The translations under genes were made by a program, and so were the position numbers. 7,307 nt of DNA from Sulfurimonas sp. (GTDB taxonomy: Bacteria > Campylobacterota > Campylobacteria > Campylobacterales > Sulfurimonadaceae): NCBI GenBank assembly GCA_027047745.1, contig JALTUB010000094.1, forward strand, positions 1 to 7,307. Direction: 5' to 3'. The notes below the pieces were generated by a model, which saw only the letters and a program-made list of their open reading frames with translations, did no database searches and was not told where the DNA came from. Below, in pieces: positions 1 through 6,093 of this stretch (the first letter of the stretch is position 1; each line of letters opens with the position of its first letter).

Positions 1-677
1 AATCTCTCTTGCATAGTTTCATACAAATCTTTTTCATCAGGTCCAAAGGTTAAAACAACCTGATATTTTTTCGCTATAAGTACATTTCGTATCAAAATTT
101 CATACTCATCTAAGTTCCAGTTAGCATCACTTGAACCACCAAAACCAACATGAAAACAGACTACATCTCGGTTAATATCATTGTTAATGCAAAAAATATC
201 ATAAATCTTATCACTATCTTCAAATGTCAATAGAGGTTTTTTATATTCTAAGTTTATATCATGAAAAAGCTCTTTTGTTAAAGCCAAGTTATACTCAAAC
301 TCTGCCATTTTTACTTCACTGCGTCTTTGCTTAATTCTATCTGTATAAAAGATTTGTGCTATCTTTGTAGCAGGAGCTATTCGTTTAGGAATCCCAGCTA
401 ATAATTGTGAAAAAGCAACTCTTGTGTTTGAAAAAAGTGTGATAGAAGCGTCAATCTTTGCCTTTTTTATCTTTTTTGAGAGTGAAAAGACCGATTCACT
501 TTCCATATCTACAATAACCTCATCAATAAAGTCACAAGACTCTGCCAATACTTTGTTAAGTGGTGCTACACAAACTACAATCCTATTGTTAATGTCATAT
601 TTTTTCAATACATAAATGGCAGGAAGTGCCGTTATAAAATCACCAAGTTTATCTGTGCGAACTACTAATATATTCAT
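1..677 (-). CDS. GT9-family glycosyltransferase (heptosyltransferase-like), 3' end cut by window edge
   Basis: Reading the minus strand from the ATG at 677 gives 225 codons without a stop, continuing past the left edge, so only the N-terminal two thirds or so is visible. The protein opens MNILVVRTDKLGDFITALPA, the hallmark start of ADP-heptose:LPS heptosyltransferases. The Asp of LGD (residue 13) aligns with the catalytic base proposed for E. coli WaaC. Residues 176-191 (HVGFGGSSDANWNLDE) match the start of the second Rossmann domain, where GT9 enzymes have an H/N-x-G-x-G-x-S-x-x-x-W pattern. An in-frame TAA four codons upstream supports this start. It probably adds a heptose or related sugar to the LPS/LOS core in the cytoplasm. 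I cannot tell WaaC, WaaQ or another GT9 subtype from this part, so no symbol is given. It is divergent from the hydrolase-like gene. Confidence 0.85.
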   Translation of the reverse strand, partial: MNILVVRTDKLGDFITALPAIYVLKKYDINNRIVVCVAPLNKVLAESCDFIDEVIVDMESESVFSLSKKIKKAKIDASITLFSNTRVAFSQLLAGIPKRIAPATKIAQIFYTDRIKQRRSEVKMAEFEYNLALTKELFHDINLEYKKPLLTFEDSDKIYDIFCINNDINRDVVCFHVGFGGSSDANWNLDEYEILIRNVLIAKKYQVVLTFGPDEKDLYETMQER

Positions 678-701
678 GAGAAAAGTTTACCTTAAAAAGG
701 A

Positions 702-707
702 TATAAT
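702..707 (+). promoter_or_regulatory. Candidate -10 box for the hydrolase-like gene and waaF
   Basis: A perfect TATAAT lies 7 bases before the ATG at 715, in the 37-base gap between two divergent genes. No good -35 is visible, which is common for Campylobacterota housekeeping promoters. If it is used, transcription would start at or just before the ATG, giving an almost leaderless mRNA, or the real start would be the ATG at 790. The hexamer may instead be chance in AT-rich DNA. Confidence 0.3.
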
Positions 708-714
708 TCGCCTT

Positions 715-2004
715 ATGAGAGAACCTTTTAAATGGGATGATTATTCCGACCAACCAGCACTACTACAAAATAGAGTTTATAAAAAAAAGATGCGTAAACG
801 AGAATTTAACTCTTTTATAAAAACTATTTTAATATCAATCTTTATGTTACCTATCTCTATTATTCTCATGCCTTTTGTAAAAAGAAAAGAGATTGACTCT
901 GCTGATTTTTTTTGTTTAGGCATAGACTTTCAAAGAGAGAGTGAAAAAACTTTAGAGTTACTTGATGAACTGGAAAGTGAAAGAGTGCTATTGCGTTTAA
1001 AGCTTTGGGAACTGGATAAACTTGATGAGTTGCATGACTTTATCAAGTTGCTTAAAGATAAAAAAATTATCTTGAAAATCTTACAAGATAGAGAAAATAT
1101 TGATGACTTGGAACTTCTAAAAACTAATCTTCGTTCCATTTTCAAAAAGCTAGATGGACTCGTAGATATATATGAGATAGGCTCAACTATCAACAGAAGC
1201 AAATGGGGATTTTTCTCAGTAGATGAATATTCTAAGTTTTATAAAGTAGCTTATGACTTAAAGACAAATGAGTTTCATGAGATAAACCTTATCGGAAGTG
1301 GAGTTATAGACTTTGAGTATCATTTTACAGTTCATACACTTTTTAACTTTTTTAAGTATCACTACAACGGCGTTTCCTCTTTGCTTTATGTAGATAGACG
1401 AGGAGCTCCTGAAAATACACAGATAGGTTTCACTCTCTCAGATAAAATTGCATGGCTAAGCACTATAGTTTGGCTTAGTCCAAAAACAGATAACAAACTC
1501 TACATAACAGAAACAAATTGGCCACTATCAGGTACTGCACCTTATGCTCCTACAAGTGAGCATGAGTGTGTAAGCCCAGAATTATATGCTGATTTTATGT
1601 TGCGTTATCATCTCTTAGCCTTTGCTTCTCAACAGGTAAACACTATTTCATGGCATCAACTTATAGCACCAGGGTATGGGCTTATTGACAACAGAGACAC
1701 AATTGTTAAACGAGAAGCATTTTATACTTATAAATTTATGCTAAAAAACTTAAAAAATGCACAGTTTTTGCGTCTTGATATTAAACGAGACTATTATATA
1801 CTACAGTGTTGGGTAGATGAAAAACTACTGCAGATACATTGGTCACTCAAAGAAACAACACTTAAAAATGAAGATTTTTTTGATGTTTATTCTAAAAATG
1901 GAGATATAATAAAAGATGATATTTTAAATATTGGTTCATCACCAATTTATATTTTTGTACAAAAAGAGATAGGCAAAAAAGTAAACGCAAGTGAGAGAAT
2001 ATGA
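715..2004 (+). CDS. Membrane-anchored glycoside-hydrolase-like TIM-barrel protein
   Basis: With the ATG at 715 the product is 429 aa. The frame is open back to ATGs at 676 and 616, but those starts run into the divergent GT9 gene and lack a Shine-Dalgarno site. The 715 start is itself weakly supported (AAGGA 13 bases upstream). Residues about 37-55 form one hydrophobic segment flanked by Lys/Arg, suggesting an inner-membrane anchor. The rest follows a clan GH-A-like barrel pattern: a GIDF strand near 69, YEIGSTINRSKWG at 153-165 where such enzymes usually have an (I/W)xNEPN acid/base motif, IGSGV at 193, YVDRRGAPENTQ at 225-236, ITETNWP at 264-270 with a nucleophile-like Glu266, and SWHQL near 313. 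A strand-rich tail follows from about 350. The acid/base Glu appears replaced by Ser157-Thr158. The stop overlaps the waaF start as ATGA, so the two are probably cotranscribed and coupled, implying a role with LPS core sugars. The substrate is unknown and the family call is from motifs only. Confidence 0.6.
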   Translation: MREPFKWDDYSDQPALLQNRVYKKKMRKREFNSFIKTILISIFMLPISIILMPFVKRKEIDSADFFCLGIDFQRESEKTLELLDELESERVLLRLKLWELDKLDELHDFIKLLKDKKIILKILQDRENIDDLELLKTNLRSIFKKLDGLVDIYEIGSTINRSKWGFFSVDEYSKFYKVAYDLKTNEFHEINLIGSGVIDFEYHFTVHTLFNFFKYHYNGVSSLLYVDRRGAPENTQIGFTLSDKIAWLSTIVWLSPKTDNKLYITETNWPLSGTAPYAPTSEHECVSPELYADFMLRYHLLAFASQQVNTISWHQLIAPGYGLIDNRDTIVKREAFYTYKFMLKNLKNAQFLRLDIKRDYYILQCWVDEKLLQIHWSLKETTLKNEDFFDVYSKNGDIIKDDILNIGSSPIYIFVQKEIGKKVNASERI

Positions 2005-2981
2005 ATACGAATATACTTATAATTTTACCAAATTGGTTGGGTGATGCTATCATGACAACACCAGCGATTGAATTACTTGCAAATGAATATCCTAATGCAA
2101 GATTTACTTTTGTTGGTTCGTTCGTATCCATTGAAGCACTAAAACATCATCCTAGATGTGAAAAAGCAGTTGTTGATGAGACAAAAAAATCTTCTAACAG
2201 ACTAATAGCCACATATAAACTAGCAAAAAAGTTAGGTAGTTTTAATCTTGCTATCACTTTTAGAAATCAAGTTCATTCATCACTTCTTTTGAGATTTACA
2301 AATACAGTTATATGTATAGCAAGACAATCTTGGCACTCTATGTTTTTACTATCTCACACGCCAAATATCTCTACTAATCAACATCTTGTTAAACAATATG
2401 CAGAGTTAGCTATGAGCGACAATAGTGATTTTAAAAACGATATTCCAGCTTTAAAACTATATATAAAACCGATAAAACACCAAAAACCAACCTTAGGCAT
2501 AAATGCAGGTGCAACTTACGGTAGTGCTAAAAGATGGTATCCTGATAAATTTGCAGAGGTTGCTGCCGCGTTTCATGATAAGTACGACATCATAATATTT
2601 GGAGGTCCTAACGAAGTTGAGATGGCAAACGAGATAGAGACACATTTAAAAAGTAAAAATGTGCATAACTACACTAATCTAGCAGGGAAAACAGATATAA
2701 AAGAACTTTGTGCAAATATTGCAGGATGTTCGTTATTTGTAACTAATGATAGTGGACCTATGCATATAGCAGCTGCTTATCAAGTTCCGACTGTAGCTAT
2801 TTTCGGTTCAACAAAACACAAAGAGACCTCTCAATGGAAAAACGAAAAAAGTATAATCGTTAGACATGAGATGGATTGTTCTCCATGTATGAAGAGAGAA
2901 TGTCCCTTGGGTCATCATGACTGCATGAAAGGAATCACAGCGTTGGAAGTTATAAAAGCTGTAAAAAGCTTAGAAATTTAA
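2001..2981 (+). CDS. waaF: ADP-heptose:LPS heptosyltransferase II
   Basis: This 326-aa protein is close to the usual WaaF length and transfers the second L,D-heptose from ADP-heptose to the growing LPS/LOS inner core on the cytoplasmic face of the inner membrane. It opens with ILPNWLGDAIMTTPAIE (residues 8-24), the WaaF form of the GT9 N-terminal motif, with Asp15 as the likely base. The nucleotide-sugar domain shows NAGATYGSAKRWYP (168-181), GGPNE (201-205) and NDSGPMHIAAA (249-259). The C-terminus carries a CSPC...C...C cluster (Cys293, 296, 301, 308) within CPLGHHDC, which is typical of WaaF. Its ATG overlaps the preceding stop (ATGA), indicating translational coupling. Its TAA overlaps the convergent hldE stop by four bases. 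Assignment to WaaF rather than WaaC rests on the NWLGD start and the CPLGHHDC tail. Confidence 0.93.
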   Translation: MNTNILIILPNWLGDAIMTTPAIELLANEYPNARFTFVGSFVSIEALKHHPRCEKAVVDETKKSSNRLIATYKLAKKLGSFNLAITFRNQVHSSLLLRFTNTVICIARQSWHSMFLLSHTPNISTNQHLVKQYAELAMSDNSDFKNDIPALKLYIKPIKHQKPTLGINAGATYGSAKRWYPDKFAEVAAAFHDKYDIIIFGGPNEVEMANEIETHLKSKNVHNYTNLAGKTDIKELCANIAGCSLFVTNDSGPMHIAAAYQVPTVAIFGSTKHKETSQWKNEKSIIVRHEMDCSPCMKRECPLGHHDCMKGITALEVIKAVKSLEI

Positions 2982-4408
2982 CAGCTACTTCCCTGTATCT
3001 TCTCTATGGTTTTTGTTGTACTTTTACCATCAACAAAATCAACAAGTTTTAATTTTCCTGAAAATTCTGTACCGACAACTGCCTTACCTTTATAGTCTCC
3101 ACCCTTTACAAGTATATCTGGTTCTATCATTTTTATAAGTTCATAAGGGGTATCTTCCTCAAAAGGAACAACAAAATCAACTGCTTCAAGTGCAGCAAGT
3201 AGATAAGCCCTATCTTCTGCAACATTTACAGGTCTTGTTGGACCTTTAAGTCTTGAAACAGAGGCATCAGAGTTAAGTCCAACTATCAAAACATCTCCAA
3301 AACTCTTTGCAACTTGAAGATATTTTACATGACCAACATGAAGTATATCAAAACAGCCATTTGTAAAAACAACTTTTTTATCCTGCTTTTTATATCGTTT
3401 TACAACAGCATCAATCTCACTAAAAGTTTTAATATGTGCATCAGAAGTGCTTTTATGTAGCCTTGCTTCATACTCTTCTATCTCATCTATAGTTACAGTT
3501 GCACTCCCTATCTTGCCAACAACTACTCCTGCTGCAAGATTTGAAAAGGCTGCTGTTTCTTGAATATTTAGACCCGCACTAAGTGCAAAGCCAATAGAAG
3601 CTATAACAGTATCCCCAGCACCAGTTACATCAAAAACCTCTTGTGCAACTGTTGGAAATATTTCTACCTCTTTATCCAAAGTAGCTATACCATCTTCTGA
3701 AAGAGTTATCAAAGATACACCCAAGTCACACTCATCTTTTAACTTTAAAAGAGCCTCTTTCAGAGATTTATCATCTTTTATATCTATGCCAGTTGCTAAA
3801 ATAGCCTCTTTTTTATTTGGTGTTAAAAGATACGCACCCTTGTATTTTGAAAAGTCACTTCCCTTTGGATCAACTAAAACTTTAACAGAACTTTTGTTCG
3901 CTAGTTTTATAATTCCTTGAGATAATTCACCTCCAAGAACTCCTTTCCCATAATCAGACAATATAATCATGTCATAACTCGAGATTGAACTCTTTAGTGA
4001 AGCTAAAATATTTTCAACAGATGAAGAACTTATATCATCCTTACTCTCTTTATCATATCTCAATACCTGCTGACTTACAGCAATAACACGACTTTTTTTA
4101 GATGTTTTTCTTCCATTTTGAGTGATGATATTATCACTATTAACATCTATGTTTTGCAACATCTCTATAAGTTCTACACCGTTTGCATCATCACCTATAA
4201 CACTACAAACATTTACATTTGCACCAAGACTTTTAAGGTTATTTATAACATTTCCAGCACCACCAAGCACTGTTGTCTCTTTTGCAATATCAACAACTTG
4301 GACTGGTGCTTCTGGAGAAATTCTCTCACAACTACCCCAAAGATAGTGGTCTATCATCAAATCACCAACTACTAATATATTAGGTTTAGCTTCCCTTAAT
4401 ACATTCAT
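2978..4408 (-). CDS. hldE: Bifunctional heptose-7-phosphate kinase / heptose-1-phosphate adenylyltransferase
   Basis: The 476-aa product is full length for HldE (also RfaE), the cytoplasmic enzyme that phosphorylates D-glycero-beta-D-manno-heptose 7-phosphate at C1 and, after dephosphorylation by GmhB, adds AMP to give ADP-D,D-heptose. Residues 1 to about 320 are a PfkB/ribokinase domain: GDLMIDHYLWG (15-25), GGAGNVINNL (49-58), and the signature DVTGAGDT (260-267) with catalytic-base Asp266. Residues about 345-476 are a cytidylyltransferase-like domain with FTNGCFDILHVGH (348-360, HxGH at 357-360), RLKGPTRPVN (386-395) and KGGDYKG (435-441), ending in GKSTTKTIEKI. All key residues are present in both halves. 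It follows hldD with no gap (TAG then ATG), and the purine-rich end of hldD (GAAGAAG) supplies its ribosome site. It ends inside the convergent waaF stop. Confidence 0.96.
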   Translation of the reverse strand: MNVLREAKPNILVVGDLMIDHYLWGSCERISPEAPVQVVDIAKETTVLGGAGNVINNLKSLGANVNVCSVIGDDANGVELIEMLQNIDVNSDNIITQNGRKTSKKSRVIAVSQQVLRYDKESKDDISSSSVENILASLKSSISSYDMIILSDYGKGVLGGELSQGIIKLANKSSVKVLVDPKGSDFSKYKGAYLLTPNKKEAILATGIDIKDDKSLKEALLKLKDECDLGVSLITLSEDGIATLDKEVEIFPTVAQEVFDVTGAGDTVIASIGFALSAGLNIQETAAFSNLAAGVVVGKIGSATVTIDEIEEYEARLHKSTSDAHIKTFSEIDAVVKRYKKQDKKVVFTNGCFDILHVGHVKYLQVAKSFGDVLIVGLNSDASVSRLKGPTRPVNVAEDRAYLLAALEAVDFVVPFEEDTPYELIKMIEPDILVKGGDYKGKAVVGTEFSGKLKLVDFVDGKSTTKTIEKIQGSSC

Positions 4409-5416
4409 CTATTTAACTTCTTCTTCATAAATTCGTTTTATCTCAGAAACATACTCTTTTATCCCATCTTCCATTTCATATACAGGTTTATAACCCAACA
4501 ACTCTTTAGTTGTCTCAATATTTGCTTCGGTATGGAATTGATACGAACCAATAAATGGATTTGGAATATATTCACATTTAAGTTTAGTGCCAAGTTCTTT
4601 TTGTAAAATATCTACTATATCTTGAAAACTTCTTGGTTTTCCTGTTCCAACATTAAAAATACCACTATTTCGTGGTTGCATAGCTTTAATATTTGCTTGA
4701 ATAACATCTTCTATGTAGATAAAATCTCGTAAAATTTTATCACTATTTTCAAAAAGTCTAGGATTTTTTCCTGCTAAAATCTGATGCCCAAATTGTAAAA
4801 CCATTGAAGCAGTTGTATTTTTAAAGTATTCTCTTGCTCCATAAACATTAAAGTATCTAAGACCAACTATTTTAATGTCTGTTTTTTTCATATATTGACG
4901 ACTTAAGTGATCCATACTTAACTTTGAAAAGCCATAAACATTGTTTGGAGCTTCGCGTCCTACTCTTTGAGGTGACTCTGCATTTCCATAAGTTGCAGCT
5001 GAAGATGCGTATATCATATTTGCACCATGACTAACTGCCAAATCAAGCAAATCTTTATAAGCATTTACATTTGTTTTTATCATCAAGTCTTGTTCTAGTG
5101 CTGTCGTATCAGAGATAGCTGCTTCATGAAAAATATAATCAAACTTATAATCTGCTCTTAAACGAGCCAATAAATCTTTATCATTTATATCCCCACTGAT
5201 AATTTCACCACTAAAACCCAAAAGATTTTTAAAATGACCAAAACTTTTTAGGTTTCCATTTGATAAAGTTTCTCCACTTCTAAAGCTATCAAGAACAACA
5301 ACTTTAGCATCAGGATGATTTTCTTGAAAATAAAATGCGAGATTTGAGCCAATAAACCCTGCCCCACCAGTGATTAAGATAGTTTTCTTTTTTAAATTGT
5401 CGTTTATATATTTCAT
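4409..5416 (-). CDS. hldD: ADP-L-glycero-D-manno-heptose 6-epimerase
   Basis: This 335-aa extended short-chain dehydrogenase/reductase converts ADP-D-glycero-D-manno-heptose to the L-glycero form used by the heptosyltransferases, with a bound NADP(H) cofactor. The Rossmann glycine motif is ITGGAGFIGS (15-24). ASSAATYG (137-144) and the YGFSK motif (Tyr161, Lys165) are the SDR active-site elements. RYFNVYGAREYFK (187-199) is the HldD-specific stretch. Tyr161 and Lys199 have the same 38-residue separation as the catalytic Tyr140 and Lys178 of E. coli HldD. The C-terminal part has GIFNVGTGKPRSF (252-264) and YIPNPFIGSYQ. The start is supported by AGGTG (5422-5426) five bases upstream. It is the first gene of the hldD-hldE operon. 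No gmhB lies upstream, unlike the C. jejuni order as I recall it. Confidence 0.96.
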   Translation of the reverse strand: MKYINDNLKKKTILITGGAGFIGSNLAFYFQENHPDAKVVVLDSFRSGETLSNGNLKSFGHFKNLLGFSGEIISGDINDKDLLARLRADYKFDYIFHEAAISDTTALEQDLMIKTNVNAYKDLLDLAVSHGANMIYASSAATYGNAESPQRVGREAPNNVYGFSKLSMDHLSRQYMKKTDIKIVGLRYFNVYGAREYFKNTTASMVLQFGHQILAGKNPRLFENSDKILRDFIYIEDVIQANIKAMQPRNSGIFNVGTGKPRSFQDIVDILQKELGTKLKCEYIPNPFIGSYQFHTEANIETTKELLGYKPVYEMEDGIKEYVSEIKRIYEEEVK

Positions 5417-5447
5417 TTTAGCACCTACAAAAGTTTAATTTAATAAA

Positions 5448-5453
5448 ATAATA
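5448..5453 (-). promoter_or_regulatory. Candidate -10 box of the hldD-hldE operon
   Basis: On the minus strand TATTAT sits 31 bases before the hldD ATG, in an AT-rich stretch with no clear -35. This would give a leader of about 25 bases that contains the AGGTG ribosome site. It fits the Campylobacterota sigma-70 style, in which the -10 box dominates. The match is five of six bases and the surrounding DNA is AT-rich, so other placements are possible. Confidence 0.4.
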
Positions 5454-5492
5454 CCCTTAAATTGGTTAATAAGTATTTAAGACTCAAAGCAT

Positions 5493-5498
5493 TATAAT
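5493..5498 (+). promoter_or_regulatory. Candidate -10 box of the cytochrome c gene
   Basis: A perfect TATAAT lies 30 bases before the cytochrome c ATG, in the 112-base region shared with the divergent hldD promoter. Transcription would start near 5505, leaving a leader of about 24 bases that holds AAGGAA (5518-5523), a strong ribosome site five bases before the ATG. No convincing -35 is visible. Confidence 0.55.
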
Positions 5499-5528
5499 AC
5501 TCTCGAAACATTACTTCAAGGAAATAGA

Positions 5529-5816
5529 ATGAAAAAAATCATTATCGCATCAGTAGCTTCTTTAGCACTAGCAACAGCTTCAATGGCTGCAGTAAATGGA
5601 CATGCATGTGCAGGTTGTCATGGTCAAAACTTTGAAAAACACGCTTTAGGTAAATCTAAAATCGTTAAAGATTTAACTCATGCAGAGATTGCAACTGCAC
5701 TTAAAGGTTACAAAGCTGGAACTTTTGGTGGACCAATGAAAGGTGTCATGAAAGGTCAAGTTGCTAGATATAGCGATGCTGATTTAGAAGCTTTTTCAAA
5801 AACTATAGGTAAATAA
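5529..5816 (+). CDS. Small periplasmic class I cytochrome c (c553-like)
   Basis: The 95-aa precursor has a Sec signal peptide (MKKIIIASVASLALATASMA, cleavage probably after residue 20), leaving a mature protein of about 75 aa. The single heme-attachment site is CAGCH (27-31), with His31 as the proximal ligand. The distal ligand is probably Met74, since VMKGQVARYSD (73-83) aligns with the VMTNAVKKYSD region of Desulfovibrio vulgaris cytochrome c553, which holds its axial Met; Met70 is an alternative. It is expected to be a soluble electron carrier, plausibly feeding the cbb3 oxidase whose assembly genes lie just downstream. C. jejuni has a similar small cytochrome c (Cj1153) in the same place, from memory. 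It is a single-gene unit with its own promoter and a candidate terminator. Confidence 0.92.
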   Translation: MKKIIIASVASLALATASMAAVNGHACAGCHGQNFEKHALGKSKIVKDLTHAEIATALKGYKAGTFGGPMKGVMKGQVARYSDADLEAFSKTIGK

Positions 5817-5831
5817 ACTCTATTTACTTTT

Positions 5832-5851
5832 GAATTGCCTTAGGGCAGTTC
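5832..5851 (+). terminator. Candidate Rho-independent terminator after the cytochrome c gene
   Basis: GAATTGCC (5832-5839) and GGCAGTTC (5844-5851) pair in an 8-base stem with one G-T wobble and a TTAG loop. The run ATATTTTA follows, which is a short and impure T tract. It starts 16 bases after the cytochrome c stop, in the 49-base convergent gap with ccoS. On the minus strand the hairpin is followed by an A-rich run, so it is less likely to end the ccoI-ccoS transcript by the intrinsic mechanism. Confidence 0.5.
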
Positions 5852-5865
5852 ATATTTTACAAACT

Positions 5866-6081
5866 TTATTCTGGTCTATACTCTCTTTTTAACTTCTCTT
5901 TTTTAGCTTCTTGATTTGCAGCATCATTTAACTCATCTTCACCATCAAACTTTACAGCATTTAAGAACTTTTCCTCATCATCAAACTGACCACTTTTTAC
6001 AGCCCAAAGAAATGCTATAAGAGCAAGTCCACCTAAAAACATTGATCCACCCAACATCATTGCTATTAACCAACTATCCAT
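5866..6081 (-). CDS. ccoS: cbb3-type cytochrome oxidase maturation protein CcoS
   Basis: This 71-aa protein has one N-terminal transmembrane helix (about residues 5-27) followed by the CcoS signature WAVKSGQFDD (26-35) and a highly charged tail. CcoS is needed for insertion of cofactors (heme b and copper) into the CcoN subunit of cbb3 oxidases and acts in the inner membrane. It lies 12 bases after the ccoI stop. The ribosome site AGGAG (6089-6093) directly abuts that stop and lies 7 bases before the ATG, so it is cotranscribed with ccoI. The length is at the upper end of what I expect for the family, because of the Lys/Glu-rich tail (residues about 55-71). Confidence 0.93.
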   Translation of the reverse strand: MDSWLIAMMLGGSMFLGGLALIAFLWAVKSGQFDDEEKFLNAVKFDGEDELNDAANQEAKKEKLKREYRPE

Positions 6082-6093
6082 TTTTTATCTCCT

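Noticed and set aside
424..615. 63-codon plus-strand open frame
   Set aside because: It lies wholly antisense to the GT9 glycosyltransferase, whose protein motifs are clear, and its own translation is low-complexity Ser/Ile/Phe without a recognisable domain or ribosome site.
930..1202. 90-codon minus-strand open frame
   Set aside because: It is antisense to the hydrolase-like gene, and its Ser/Leu-rich translation is the complement of Glu/Lys/Leu-rich helices there.
1892..2131. 79-codon minus-strand open frame across the hydrolase-like gene/waaF junction
   Set aside because: It is antisense to the conserved start of WaaF (NWLGD), with no ribosome site or recognisable domain.
4118..4375. Two overlapping plus-strand open frames (4118-4375 and 4122-4346)
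   Set aside because: Both are antisense to the kinase N-terminus of HldE, which is fully conserved there.
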